A DNA stretch of 64,000 nt from Dechloromonas hankyongensis (GTDB lineage: Bacteria; Pseudomonadota; Gammaproteobacteria; Burkholderiales; Rhodocyclaceae). The position numbers and the translations under genes are program-made. Shown here piece after piece: positions 35,555 through 44,350 of the stretch. The stretch's first letter is position 1. Each line of letters begins with the position of its first letter. Below the pieces are notes generated by a model. That model worked only from the letters and a program-made list of their open reading frames with translations. It was not told where the DNA came from and did no database searches. The stretch covers positions 682,001 through 746,000 of the forward strand of contig NZ_JAKLTN010000002.1 in assembly GCF_022012295.1 (NCBI RefSeq), written 5' to 3'.

Positions 35555-37074
35555 AAGCCGATAGCGCCCAAACCGCCATGACGTCCCTGCCCCTGTATCG
35601 GAACGACAGCTTGCGCCGTATCGAATTGCGCCACGCCGCCGATGGCCTGATGCAGCGCGCCGGCGTCGCCGCAGCGGATTGGGCAGCCCTGCTGGCCGGT
35701 GAAAAGAACCAGCCCGTCCTGATCCTGGCCGGCCCCGGCAACAATGGCGGCGATGCCTTTGAAGTGGCTCGCCTGCTGCACGAACGCTTTTTCGACGTCT
35801 GTGTGGTTTTTCCCGGTGCTCCGGACAAACTGCCTCCCGATGCAACCACTGCCTACCAGCGCCTTATCGCGGCCGGTGCTCAAACCGTCCCGAGCGTTCC
35901 GGAGGAACACCCCTGGTCGCTGATCGTCGATGGCCTGTTCGGCATCGGCCTAACCCGGCCGCCGGAAGGCGGCTATGCGGCGATGATCGCCACCGCCAAT
36001 CGCCTTGCCGAGCGCGATACCTGTCCGCTGCTCGCACTAGACTGCCCGTCCGGCCTCAATGCGGAAACGGGAACTGCCCATTCGCCAACCATCAACGCGA
36101 CGCACACCATCAGCTTCATCGGCGCCAAGCCGGGTCTGTACACCGCCGACGGCCCCGACTGCTGCGGCGAAATCCGGATCAGCCCGCTCGACCTCGACAT
36201 CGCCACGAAAACCGAGGCAGACGGCCATCTGATCAGCCTCGACGACTTTTCAGGCCGCCTGAACGCCCGGCGCCAGAACACCCACAAGGGCAGCTTCGGC
36301 AACGCCGGCATCCTGGGCGGTGCCAAGTCGATGGTCGGTGCCGCCTTGCTGGCTGGGCGTGCGGCATTGAAGCTGGGTGCCGGCCGCGTCTATCTCGGCA
36401 TGCTCGACCCGGAAGCCCCGTCGGTCGACTTGCTACAACCCGAACTGATGGTGCGCCGTGCCGACAGCCTGCTGCAAACCGATCTGCAGGCCCTGGCCTG
36501 CGGTCCCGGCCTCGGCCGCTCCGCCGAGGCCGCCCGCCTGCTCGAGCAAGCGCTCAAGGCCCCGGTGCAACTGGTGCTCGACGCCGACGCCCTCAATCTG
36601 CTGGCTGAAGATGGCCGGCTGGAGGGCAACCTATACAACCGTTTCGCCCCGGCCATCCTGACCCCGCACCCGGCCGAGGCCGCACGCCTGCTCAATTGCT
36701 CGGTGCGCGACGTGCAGAACGACCGGATCAAGGCCGCCTGCGAACTGGCCGAGCGCTATCGCAGCCACGTGGCCCTCAAAGGCTGCGGCACGGTGATCGC
36801 CACCGCCGACGGTCGCTGGTGCATCAACACCACCGGCAACCCGGGCATGGCGACGGCGGGTACCGGAGACGTCCTGAGCGGCCTGATCGTCGCCCTGCTC
36901 GCTCAGGACTGGCCGCCGGAAACTGCCCTGATGGCTGGCGTCCATCTTCACGGTGCAGCGGCTGATCGGCTGGTTGCCGGCGGCATCGGCCCGGTCGGCA
37001 TGACGGCAGGGGAAATCATCGACGCCGCCCGCCGCTGCTTCAATGCCTGGGTCGGCGATCGCGCCACACTGTAG
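35551..37074 (+). CDS. nnrDE: Bifunctional NAD(P)H-hydrate epimerase / ADP-dependent dehydratase
   Basis: Repairs hydrated NADH and NADPH. The 507-residue fusion has the YjeF_N epimerase at about residues 1-215 (LAGPGNNGGDAFEVARLL, DGLFGIGLTRP) and the ribokinase-like dehydratase at about 225-507 (NTTGNPGMATAGTGDVLSG, with the catalytic Asp). The first ATG overlaps the kinase stop; an ATG at codon 10 (MTSLPLYRN) is an alternative start closer to the family N-terminus. nadC follows 33 bases later, grouping two NAD-related genes. Confidence 0.95.
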   Translation: MKADSAQTAMTSLPLYRNDSLRRIELRHAADGLMQRAGVAAADWAALLAGEKNQPVLILAGPGNNGGDAFEVARLLHERFFDVCVVFPGAPDKLPPDATTAYQRLIAAGAQTVPSVPEEHPWSLIVDGLFGIGLTRPPEGGYAAMIATANRLAERDTCPLLALDCPSGLNAETGTAHSPTINATHTISFIGAKPGLYTADGPDCCGEIRISPLDLDIATKTEADGHLISLDDFSGRLNARRQNTHKGSFGNAGILGGAKSMVGAALLAGRAALKLGAGRVYLGMLDPEAPSVDLLQPELMVRRADSLLQTDLQALACGPGLGRSAEAARLLEQALKAPVQLVLDADALNLLAEDGRLEGNLYNRFAPAILTPHPAEAARLLNCSVRDVQNDRIKAACELAERYRSHVALKGCGTVIATADGRWCINTTGNPGMATAGTGDVLSGLIVALLAQDWPPETALMAGVHLHGAAADRLVAGGIGPVGMTAGEIIDAARRCFNAWVGDRATL

Positions 37075-37077
37075 AAT
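37072..37077 (+). promoter_or_regulatory. Candidate -10 box for nadC
   Basis: TAGAAT straddles the end of nnrDE, 30 bases before the nadC start; same hexamer and spacing as at smpB. The -35 is weak. Confidence 0.25.
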
Positions 37078-37107
37078 GCTTGCCTCCACTGCAGCCTGCC
37101 TTCTGAA

Positions 37108-37971
37108 ATGACCATCGAATTCGATTACCCGCTTGCCGCTGAAATTTCCCGCAACGTTGAAGCAGCCCTGACCGAGGATGTCGGGGCCGGCGACCTGACC
37201 GCCAGCCTGGTTCCCGGTGAACGCCAGGTCAAGGCCACCGTGATTTCCCGTGAAGCGGGCGTGCTGTGCGGCACGGCCTGGTTCGACGAATGCGTGCGCC
37301 GCTGCGACCCGACGGCGACGGTCACCTGGCATGGCAGCGACGGCGACCGCATCGCCCCAAACCAGCTGCTGTGCGAAATCGACGGCAACGGCCGCGCCCT
37401 GCTCACCGCCGAGCGCAGCGCGCTGAATTTCCTGCAACTGCTCTCCGCCGTGGCCAGCAAGGCGCGCATCTACGCCGACGCCATCGCCGGCACCAAGGCG
37501 CAGGTGGTGGACACCCGCAAGACCCTGCCCGGCCTGCGCATTGCCCAGAAGTACGCCGTCCGCGCCGGCGGCGGCGGCAACCACCGTCTGGCGCTGTGGG
37601 ATGCCATCCTGATCAAGGAAAACCATATCCACGCCGCCGGCGGCATCGCCCAAGCCATGACGGCCGCCAAAGATGTCGCCGGGCAAGCGCAGGAACGCTG
37701 CAAATTCATCCAGATCGAAGTCGAGAGCCTGGATGAGTTGAACCAGGCGCTGACCGCTGGCGCCACGATGATCCTGCTCGACAACTTCAGCCTGGACATG
37801 ATGCGCGAAGCTTCACGCATCAATGCCGGCCGCGCCATCCTCGAAGCGTCCGGCAATGTCACGCTGGAGACCATACGCGGCATCGCCGAAACCGGCGTAG
37901 ATCGGATCTCCGTCGGCGCACTGACCAAGGACGTGAAGGCACTCGATCTGTCGATGCGCTTCATCGGCTAG
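37108..37971 (+). CDS. nadC: Quinolinate phosphoribosyltransferase (nicotinate-nucleotide pyrophosphorylase)
   Basis: Converts quinolinate and PRPP to nicotinate mononucleotide, the third step of de novo NAD synthesis. The 287-residue protein has the signatures EDVGAGDLTA, VDTRKTLPGLRIAQKYAV with catalytic Arg and Lys, GGGGNHRLALWDAILIKENH, and the barrel segment ISVGALTKDVKALDLSMRF at the end. Full length. Confidence 0.97.
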   Translation: MTIEFDYPLAAEISRNVEAALTEDVGAGDLTASLVPGERQVKATVISREAGVLCGTAWFDECVRRCDPTATVTWHGSDGDRIAPNQLLCEIDGNGRALLTAERSALNFLQLLSAVASKARIYADAIAGTKAQVVDTRKTLPGLRIAQKYAVRAGGGGNHRLALWDAILIKENHIHAAGGIAQAMTAAKDVAGQAQERCKFIQIEVESLDELNQALTAGATMILLDNFSLDMMREASRINAGRAILEASGNVTLETIRGIAETGVDRISVGALTKDVKALDLSMRFIG

Positions 37972-38039
37972 GCTTTTCCGGCATTTGTCGCCATAATTGC
38001 CCGGCATACGGTCAATTACAAAAACTCGGGGAAATCCAA

Positions 38040-38177
38040 ATGCTCTTCGCGCTGTTCTACGTCGTCGCGATTACGATTCTGATCCTGCACTTCACGGGTT
38101 TCCTCGCCCGCCACAATCTTGAATGGCTGGTCCTGGTCCTGGCCGTGGCCGTCTTCCCCGCCGTCATTTACCTGTAG
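38040..38177 (+). CDS. Small two-helix membrane protein
   Basis: A 45-residue reading frame (MLFALFYVVAITIL... to ...FPAVIYL, stop TAG). It consists of two hydrophobic segments (about residues 3-19 and 28-44) joined by a short basic turn (LARHNLEW). A purine-rich GGGGAAA stands 9 bases before the ATG. No other start is available and codon use matches the neighbours. It lies after nadC with a 68-base gap. I do not recognise a family. It is too short to be sure without comparison, but the hairpin composition and ribosome site support a real gene. Confidence 0.55.
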   Translation: MLFALFYVVAITILILHFTGFLARHNLEWLVLVLAVAVFPAVIYL

Positions 38178-38185
38178 CCTGACGC

Positions 38186-38214
38186 AAAAACGGCCGATCA
38201 AAACTGATCGGCCG
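38186..38214 (-). terminator. Rho-independent terminator of thrC
   Basis: A perfect 10-base stem (CGGCCGATCA / TGATCGGCCG) with a four-base loop, followed on the minus strand by TTTTT. It begins 24 bases beyond the thrC stop. On the plus strand there is no T-run, so it serves thrC rather than the small plus-strand gene. Confidence 0.88.
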
Positions 38215-38237
38215 CTGCATCCCTACGTGGTCCAGAC

Positions 38238-39665
38238 TCAGAGGTGGTCGACCACGAACTGCTTGATAGCTGTGACATCCGGTGCCATCACGACCACGCG
38301 TTGCGGCAGGTTCTCGATACCCTTCAGGTCGGCCGGACGCACCGGTTCGGTTCCCAGCGCTTCACGGATGGTTTCCTCGAACTTGGCCGGCTGTGCGGTT
38401 TCCAGCACGACCATCGGCACACCCGGCAAACGGTTTTCCAGCGCCACCTTCAGGCCATCGGCAGTATGGGTGTCGAGCATCACGTTGTAGCGTCCCTGGG
38501 CGAAGCGGATGGTCTTGATACGGTCGTTGTGCGTGCTCTTGCCCGACACGAAGGCGAATTGCGGCATCTTCGCCCAATGCGCCGTGGCCGACAGGTCGAA
38601 AGCTTCGCCCTTGTCGACCTTGGCCCACAGCTCGCGCACGACGGCCGGATCGCGGCCGACCAGATCGAAGACGAAACGCTCGAAATTGGACGCCTTGGAG
38701 ATATCCATCGACGGGCTGGACGTCACGCTGGTTTCGACCGAGGTCCGCGGACGATAGACGCCAGTACGGAAGAACTCATCGAGCACGTCGTTCTCGTTGG
38801 TGGCCAGCACCAGGCGGGCGATCGGCAGGCCCATCTGGCGAGCGATGTGGCCGGCGCAGATATTGCCGAAGTTACCGGACGGCACAGTGAACGCCACCTG
38901 CTCGTCGTTGCTTTGGGTCGCCAGGAAGTAGCCCTGGAAGTAATAGACGATCTGCGCCGCGACACGAGCCCAGTTGATCGAATTGACCGCGCCGATCTTG
39001 TTCTTGGCCTTGAAAGCGGCGTCGTTGGAAACCGCCTTCACGATGTCCTGCGCGTCGTCGAACATGCCGGTCACGGCAATGTTGAAGATATTTTCATCCT
39101 GCAGCGAATACATCTGGGCGCGCTGGAAGGCGCTCATCTTGCCGTCCGGCGACAGCATGAAGACCTTGACGTTGTGCTTGCCGCGCATGGCGTACTCGGC
39201 CGCCGACCCGGTATCGCCCGAGGTGGCGCCGAGAATGTTGATCGCCTCGCCGCGCTTGTCGAGCACGTATTCGAACAGGTTGCCGAGCAACTGCATGGCC
39301 ATGTCCTTGAAGGCCAGGGTCGGGCCATTGGACAGTTCCTGCGTGTACAGGCCATCTTCCAGCTTGGTCAGCGGCGTGATCTGGGCGGCGTCGCCACCGT
39401 TGCGGGTATGACAATAAACCTGCGCGGTGTAGGTCTTGGCGACCAGCGCCTTCAGATCGACCGCCGGAATGTCGGTAATGAACTTGGACAGGATTTCGTA
39501 GGCCAGGTCGGCATACGACAGCTGGCGCCAGGCATCGAGTTCGGCACGGGTGATTTGCGGGTAGATTTCCGGCAGGTAAAGGCCGCCATCCGGGGCCAGG
39601 CCGCCGAGAAGGATGTCGCAGAAAGCCTGGGGCGCGGCGTTGCCGCGAGTCGAGATATAGCGCAT
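38238..39665 (-). CDS. thrC: Threonine synthase
   Basis: PLP enzyme that converts O-phosphohomoserine to threonine. The 475-residue length and the N-terminus MRYISTRGNAAPQAFCDILLGGLA match the long, class II threonine synthase. The PLP lysine lies in GPTLAFKDMAMQLLG, and ATSGDTGSAAEYA is the phosphate-binding loop. The start at 39665 is canonical; the longer upstream frame overlaps the membrane-protein gene. It is separated from hom by two unrelated genes and probably has its own promoter. Confidence 0.97.
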   Translation of the reverse strand: MRYISTRGNAAPQAFCDILLGGLAPDGGLYLPEIYPQITRAELDAWRQLSYADLAYEILSKFITDIPAVDLKALVAKTYTAQVYCHTRNGGDAAQITPLTKLEDGLYTQELSNGPTLAFKDMAMQLLGNLFEYVLDKRGEAINILGATSGDTGSAAEYAMRGKHNVKVFMLSPDGKMSAFQRAQMYSLQDENIFNIAVTGMFDDAQDIVKAVSNDAAFKAKNKIGAVNSINWARVAAQIVYYFQGYFLATQSNDEQVAFTVPSGNFGNICAGHIARQMGLPIARLVLATNENDVLDEFFRTGVYRPRTSVETSVTSSPSMDISKASNFERFVFDLVGRDPAVVRELWAKVDKGEAFDLSATAHWAKMPQFAFVSGKSTHNDRIKTIRFAQGRYNVMLDTHTADGLKVALENRLPGVPMVVLETAQPAKFEETIREALGTEPVRPADLKGIENLPQRVVVMAPDVTAIKQFVVDHL

Positions 39666-39693
39666 GGCGAAAACCTGAAGAGCGAAAACCGCG

Positions 39694-39699
39694 ATTTTA
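39694..39699 (-). promoter_or_regulatory. Candidate -10 box for thrC
   Basis: The minus strand reads TAAAAT here, at the end of the membrane-protein gene and 28 bases before the thrC start. It would allow thrC expression without hom, which ends at its own terminator. Confidence 0.35.
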
Positions 39700-40821
39700 C
39701 CGCGTTGGACGCTGCACGCGCACGGCTTGCGCCAGCGCAATGACAAAGAGAGCCAATCCGGCCATGACCATGCCGCCCCCCAGCAGTGGCCTACCCGCCA
39801 GCAGGGCGAATGCCGCACCGACGAAAAGACCGCCGCGCACCGCCCCGGTCACGGCCAGCTTTTGCCGCATCGAGAGCCGTTCCGGGGTAACCGGCCCCGG
39901 CCAGCGCCAGACCGGCAGCAACTGACTCAGCGCCCCGGTCACCAGCGGCAGCAGGAAGCCGGCGCCCCAGGCGAGCAGCGACGGGCGCGTCGGCAACATG
40001 CCGGCCCCGTGCAGCAAGCCGGCGACCAGCGCCACCAACAAGCCGAGCACTGCGCACAACAACGAAGCGGCTGCACCATCACGCAGCAGGGGCGTGATCC
40101 CGAAGCGCCGCACCCATTGCCCGACCAGACCCAGCGTGGCGACCAGGACCAGGGCAGCGCCCGGCGCCGCGAACGGCCAAGCGATGACTGCGCCGGTGGC
40201 TATGAGCAGCGCGCCCGAAGCCACCAGCCACAAACGGCGCCGCAACCAGCTGGCCGCCTCCGGATCCGGCTTGCCGAGTGCCGTCGGCAACAGCACCGGC
40301 AAGGTACCCAGTGCCGCGAGACCAACCAGGCCGAGCGTATTGAGATGCAGGTGAAACACCCGCAAGGCGCGCCAATAGGAAGGCCAGAAGGGTATGAGCA
40401 GGATGCTGCCCAAGGCGAGGATCAGGCAGCCGATAGCCACGCCGTACCAGCGCCAGCCGGGATGCGGACTACCCAGCGTCTTCCTGACCCGGGAGGCGAT
40501 CCAGTTGAGCAAGATGCCAGCGGCGAGCAGATCGCAGACCGCTGCGAAATAAACCATCCCGTAGGGAAGCCAGCCCTGCATGCCGCTGACGGCGACCAGG
40601 CCGACGCTCTGCGCCACGGTGGGCAGACGGGCCATGCGCAGACCGATGTCGCCGGTTCGGGTGAGTACCGGCACAAAATGCATCATTGCCGCAAAAATCA
40701 AGGGCACGATGCCGACGGCAAACACCAGATGCGCTACCGCCAGTGGCGAACCCCAGCCGCTCAACGCCAGCGCTGCGCTGGCAATCAATGCAAGGAGGCT
40801 GAGGCTCGCTGTGGTGATCAA
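39697..40821 (-). CDS. Polytopic membrane protein with intramembrane histidines (NnrS / haem-copper-oxidase-like)
   Basis: A 374-residue protein with about ten to twelve membrane helices. Histidines fall inside predicted helices: His31, His48 (AAMMHFVPVL), His157 and His159 (RVFHLHLNTLG), His271 (GLLHGAG). This pattern resembles NnrS and haem-copper-oxidase subunit I-like proteins that bind haem or copper. The start is a TTG one base after the DUF2249 stop, so the two are coupled. DUF2249 and NnrS-like proteins often accompany denitrification and nitric-oxide response genes; a role in respiratory metal or NO handling is inference. No enzyme is assigned. Confidence 0.7.
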   Translation of the reverse strand: MITTASLSLLALIASAALALSGWGSPLAVAHLVFAVGIVPLIFAAMMHFVPVLTRTGDIGLRMARLPTVAQSVGLVAVSGMQGWLPYGMVYFAAVCDLLAAGILLNWIASRVRKTLGSPHPGWRWYGVAIGCLILALGSILLIPFWPSYWRALRVFHLHLNTLGLVGLAALGTLPVLLPTALGKPDPEAASWLRRRLWLVASGALLIATGAVIAWPFAAPGAALVLVATLGLVGQWVRRFGITPLLRDGAAASLLCAVLGLLVALVAGLLHGAGMLPTRPSLLAWGAGFLLPLVTGALSQLLPVWRWPGPVTPERLSMRQKLAVTGAVRGGLFVGAAFALLAGRPLLGGGMVMAGLALFVIALAQAVRVQRPTR

Positions 40822-40822
40822 C

Positions 40823-41098
40823 TCAGCCGACGACTTTGAAGTCGATCACGATGGCGCCCGGCTCGCGCTGCTGGTACTCGATGCTCAGGTGCTGGCCGTA
40901 GCGCTGTTGCAATTGGGCGAGCAGCGGCAGCGGGTCATGGTCATTGCAGAAACGCATGGTTTCGCCCGGCATCAGGGCATCCAGGGCGCCGAAGATGGCG
41001 GCGTGGCGAAAACGCTTGGCGATGCCGCGGGCGTCGAACGGATAGAGCGCTTCGGCGGTCGGGTGGTCGCAGGAATGGACGGGGCGAATGGTTTGCAT
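40823..41098 (-). CDS. DUF2249 domain protein
   Basis: A 91-residue protein: DALMPGETMRFCNDHDPLPLL is the DUF2249 core, followed by the EYQQREPGAIVIDF end segment. The fold is TusA-like and the family has no fixed function, though members often occur with respiratory NO/nitrate genes. The start MQTIRPVHSCD at 41098 has a good ribosome site (CCGGAGA); a longer in-frame version running up to 41230 would read through the hom terminator and is rejected. Upstream partner of the His-rich membrane protein. Confidence 0.85.
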   Translation of the reverse strand: MQTIRPVHSCDHPTAEALYPFDARGIAKRFRHAAIFGALDALMPGETMRFCNDHDPLPLLAQLQQRYGQHLSIEYQQREPGAIVIDFKVVG

Positions 41099-41189
41099 AC
41101 AATCTCCGGGAAAGGAATCGAACAACAAGGAAGCCTCATTGTGCGACGATGTTTCGTCCGTTTCCTTGATGCATCTCGGCAAGCCCCTA

Positions 41190-41214
41190 CAAAAACGGGG
41201 GCCAAGGCCCCCGT
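41190..41214 (-). terminator. Rho-independent terminator of hom
   Basis: ACGGGGGCC pairs with GGCCCCCGT around a two-base loop and is followed on the minus strand by TTTTTG. It lies 25 bases after the hom stop and isolates hom from DUF2249 and thrC downstream. Confidence 0.85.
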
Positions 41215-41238
41215 CGAAAAACCATTCCAAACAGCTAT

Positions 41239-42549
41239 TTACTGCAGTTCTTCCAGGCGAATACGCTTGACCTTGCCCTTCTGCGCCGACAGGCCTTCGA
41301 TCTTGGCAATCGCCGCATCGGCAGCGCTTTCCTTGCAGACGTGGGTCAGGATGATGATGTCGGTTTCGCCCTCGCCCTCTTCCGGCTCGCGTTGCAGCAG
41401 CGCATCGATGGAGATGCCCTGATCGGCCAGGATGCGGGTGATGTCGGCCAGCACGCCCGGCTTGTCCTCGACACGCAGACGCAGGTAGTAACCGGTCTCG
41501 ACCTCACTCATCGGCAGGACCGGCAGGCTGGACATGGCATCCGGCTGGAAAGCCAGGTGCGGCACGCGATGTTCGGCATCGGCGGTGGCCAGGCGGGTGA
41601 CGTCGACCAGGTCGGCGATGACGGCCGATGCCGTCGGCTCGGCGCCGGCGCCCTTGCCGTAGTACAGCGTAGCGCCAACGGCATCGCCCTTGACGACGAC
41701 GGCGTTCATGGCGCCTTCGACGTTGGCGATCAGGCGCTTGGCCGGAATCAGGGTCGGATGCACGCGCAGTTCGATGCCCTTCTCGCGACGCTTGGCGATG
41801 CCGAGCAGCTTGATGCGGTAGCCGAGCTGTTCAGCGTACTTGATGTCGGAAGCTTCCAGCTTGGTGATGCCTTCGACGTAAGCCTTGTCGAACTGGACCG
41901 GGATACCGTAGGCGATGGAAGCGATCAGCGTGGCCTTGTGCGCGGCATCGACGCCTTCGATGTCGAAGGTGGGATCGGCTTCGGCGTAGCCCAGACGCTG
42001 GGCTTCCTTCAGCACGTCGTCGAAGGACAGGCCCTTGTCGCGCATTTCAGACAGGATGAAATTGGTCGTGCCGTTGATGATGCCGGCCGCCCATTCGATG
42101 CGGTTGGCGGTCAGGCCTTCGCGCAGCGCCTTGATGATCGGAATGCCACCGGCCACGGCAGCTTCAAAGGCGACCATGACGCCCTTCTGCTGGGCGGCGG
42201 TGAAGATTTCCGTTCCATGCACGGCGAGCAGCGCCTTGTTGGCGGTGACGACATGCTTGCCGTTGGCGATGGACAGCATGACCACTTCCTTGGCCACACC
42301 GTAGCCGCCGATCAGCTCGACGATGATGTCGATTTCCGGATCGTTGACCAGCGAGAAGGCATCGTCAGTGACGCGAGCCATACCACCGGTCACCTGCTTG
42401 GCCAGTTCCACATTCTTGTCGGCCACGGCCGTAATGCGAATCGGGCGGCCAGCGCGACGGGTGATTTCTTCCGCGTTGCGATTCAGAACGGTCCAGGTGC
42501 CACCGCCGACGGTGCCGATGCCGATAAGGCCAACATTGATAGGTTTCAT
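41239..42549 (-). CDS. hom: Homoserine dehydrogenase
   Basis: Reduces aspartate semialdehyde to homoserine, the branch point to threonine and methionine. The 436-residue protein has the NAD(P)-binding GLIGIGTVGGGTW, the substrate-site segment INGTTNFILSEM and EADPTFDIEGVDAAHKA, and a C-terminal ACT domain (from about residue 350, YYLRLRVEDKPGVLADI) expected to sense threonine. It lies downstream of the aminotransferase gene on the same strand with a 92-base gap. Confidence 0.97.
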   Translation of the reverse strand: MKPINVGLIGIGTVGGGTWTVLNRNAEEITRRAGRPIRITAVADKNVELAKQVTGGMARVTDDAFSLVNDPEIDIIVELIGGYGVAKEVVMLSIANGKHVVTANKALLAVHGTEIFTAAQQKGVMVAFEAAVAGGIPIIKALREGLTANRIEWAAGIINGTTNFILSEMRDKGLSFDDVLKEAQRLGYAEADPTFDIEGVDAAHKATLIASIAYGIPVQFDKAYVEGITKLEASDIKYAEQLGYRIKLLGIAKRREKGIELRVHPTLIPAKRLIANVEGAMNAVVVKGDAVGATLYYGKGAGAEPTASAVIADLVDVTRLATADAEHRVPHLAFQPDAMSSLPVLPMSEVETGYYLRLRVEDKPGVLADITRILADQGISIDALLQREPEEGEGETDIIILTHVCKESAADAAIAKIEGLSAQKGKVKRIRLEELQ

Positions 42550-42550
42550 T

Positions 42551-42585
42551 TTTAGGATCGAGTTGCTTAGGATTTAGGATCGAGT
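42551..42585. repeat. Pair of 13-base direct repeats before hom
   Basis: TTTAGGATCGAGT occurs at 42551-42563 and again at 42573-42585, 22 bases apart (two helical turns), directly upstream of the hom ATG on the minus strand. It might be a regulator-binding pair or a small duplication; nothing in the sequence decides this. Confidence 0.6.
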
Positions 42586-42641
42586 GGTCGAAAGTCGGGG
42601 GCGGCCTTTTGCTAACAGCTCAAGCCCCTAACCGCTAATAG

Positions 42642-43871
42642 CTAGTTGGTGCCGTGACGCTTGCGATAGTTTTCGAGGAAGCGGGCGATACGGGCAATGG
42701 CCTCGCGCAGATCGTCCTCGTGCGGCAGGAAAACCAGGCGGAAGTGATCCGGATGCGGCCAGTTGAAGCCCGTGCCCTGAACCAGCAGCACCTTTTCCTC
42801 CTGCAGCAGTTCGGAAATGAATTGCTGGTCGTTCTTGATCGGGTAAATCTTCGGATCAAGTTTCGGGAACATGTACAGCGCCGCCTTCGGCTTGACGCAG
42901 GAGACGCCCGGGATAGCCGTGATCAGCTCGTGCGCGATATCGCGCTGGCGACGCAGGCGACCGCCGTCCTTGATCAGGTCATCGATGCTCTGGTAACCGC
43001 CCAGCGCGGTCTGGATGCCGTGCTGACCCGGCGCATTGGCACACAGGCGCATCGAGGCCAGCATATCGAGGCCCTCGATGTAGTCCTTGGCGTGGCGCTT
43101 GTCGCCGGAAACCACCATCCAGCCGGCCCGGTAGCCGCAGGAGCGGTAATTCTTCGACAGGCCGTTGAAGGTGATCATCAGCACGTCTTCGGCCAGCGAG
43201 GCGATCGACGTGTGCTTGGCACCCTCGTACAGCACCTTGTCGTACACCTCGTCGGCGTAGATGGTCAGGTGATGCTGGCGGGCGATATCGATGATTTCGC
43301 ACAGCAGGTCGTCCGGATACAGCGCGCCGGTCGGATTGTTCGGGTTGATCAGCACGATCGCTTTGGTATGGGCGTTGATCTTGCTGCGGATATCGTCGAG
43401 ATCCGGCAACCAGCCCTTGCTTTCGTCGCACAGGTAATGCTTCGGCGTGCCGCCGGACAGGCTGATCGCCGCCGTCCACAGCGGATAATCCGGCGCTGGC
43501 ACCAGGACTTCGTCACCGGCATCGAGCAGGGCGTTCATCGCCATGACGATCAGTTCGGAAACGCCGTTGCCGACATAGATGTCGTCCAGCGTCACGCCCT
43601 TGATGCCCTTTTGCTGGGTGTAGTGCATGATCGCCTTGCGCGCCGCGAAGATGCCCTTCGAATCCGTGTAACCAGCCGCATTGGGCAGGTTGCGGATCAT
43701 ATCCTGCTGGATTTCTTCGGGCGAATCGAAACCGAACGCGGCCAGGTTGCCGATGTTCAGCTTGATGATCTTGTGGCCCTCTTCCTCCATCTGCTTGGCT
43801 TTCTGCAGCACGGGGCCGCGGATGTCGTAGCAGACGTTGGCGAGTTTGGCGGATTTCTTGACGTGTTTCAT
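42642..43871 (-). CDS. alaA: PLP-dependent aminotransferase, AlaA type
   Basis: Class I aminotransferase, 409 residues, probably glutamate-pyruvate aminotransferase (AlaA/YfbQ group). The start MKHVKKSAKLANVCYDIRGP and the motif HKIIKLNIGNLAAFGFDSPEE match AlaA. The PLP lysine is in FNGLSKNYRSCGYRAGW, and VLINPNNPTGALYP is the Asn/Pro cofactor motif. First gene of the alaA-hom pair, the usual Betaproteobacterial order alaA-hom-thrC. Confidence 0.93.
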   Translation of the reverse strand: MKHVKKSAKLANVCYDIRGPVLQKAKQMEEEGHKIIKLNIGNLAAFGFDSPEEIQQDMIRNLPNAAGYTDSKGIFAARKAIMHYTQQKGIKGVTLDDIYVGNGVSELIVMAMNALLDAGDEVLVPAPDYPLWTAAISLSGGTPKHYLCDESKGWLPDLDDIRSKINAHTKAIVLINPNNPTGALYPDDLLCEIIDIARQHHLTIYADEVYDKVLYEGAKHTSIASLAEDVLMITFNGLSKNYRSCGYRAGWMVVSGDKRHAKDYIEGLDMLASMRLCANAPGQHGIQTALGGYQSIDDLIKDGGRLRRQRDIAHELITAIPGVSCVKPKAALYMFPKLDPKIYPIKNDQQFISELLQEEKVLLVQGTGFNWPHPDHFRLVFLPHEDDLREAIARIARFLENYRKRHGTN

Positions 43872-43978
43872 GCGATGGTTCCGGCGGGCGGCGTATAGGC
43901 CATTAAGGCCAAAGGTATAATCCTACCTTTTCATATGGTGCACCGCAATTTAGGCGGTATTTCAGGAAGGATCACGCC

Positions 43979-44350
43979 GTGAAACTCCACACCTCCAACA
44001 CCGCCGACCTCAATCTTTTCACCGCCTACGGTGATGATTTCGTTGCCGTCAATCAGGAAAAATACTTCAGCAACCTGATCCTGCAGCCCGAATCGATCAT
44101 TCAGGAGTGGACCGCAGCCACGGTTGCAACGCTGACAGAAGCTGACATGGAAAAACTGACCGGACTCGGCACCGAGATCATCCTGCTCGGCACCGGCGGC
44201 CGCCTGCGCTTCCCCTCAGGCACCCTGCTCCGTCCTTTCGCCAATGCCGGTATCGGCCTCGACGTTATGGACTTGGCAGCCGCCTGCCGCACCTACAACA
44301 TTCTGGCTGCCGAGGGCCGCAAGGTTGCCGCGGCCCTGCTCTTCGATTGA
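43979..44350 (+). CDS. Mth938-like domain protein (DUF498)
   Basis: A 123-residue Mth938/Xcc1710-type protein: GLGTEIILLGTGGRLRFPSG and IGLDVMDLAAACRTYNILAAE are the conserved blocks. Members have an alpha/beta fold; no clear activity is known for bacteria. GTG start with an AGGAAGG ribosome site six bases before it. Its stop directly abuts the convergent manC stop, leaving no room for a terminator. Confidence 0.9.
   Translation: MKLHTSNTADLNLFTAYGDDFVAVNQEKYFSNLILQPESIIQEWTAATVATLTEADMEKLTGLGTEIILLGTGGRLRFPSGTLLRPFANAGIGLDVMDLAAACRTYNILAAEGRKVAAALLFD

Noticed and set aside
39727-40839. Open frame opposite the His-rich membrane protein
   Set aside because: Low-complexity Gln/Arg/Pro/Gly composition; the opposite strand gives a coherent multi-helix protein coupled to DUF2249.
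41160-41185. FNR/DNR-type binding site before the DUF2249 gene
   Set aside because: Only one half-site (TTGAT) fits; the second half does not match, so it is not reported as a regulatory site.
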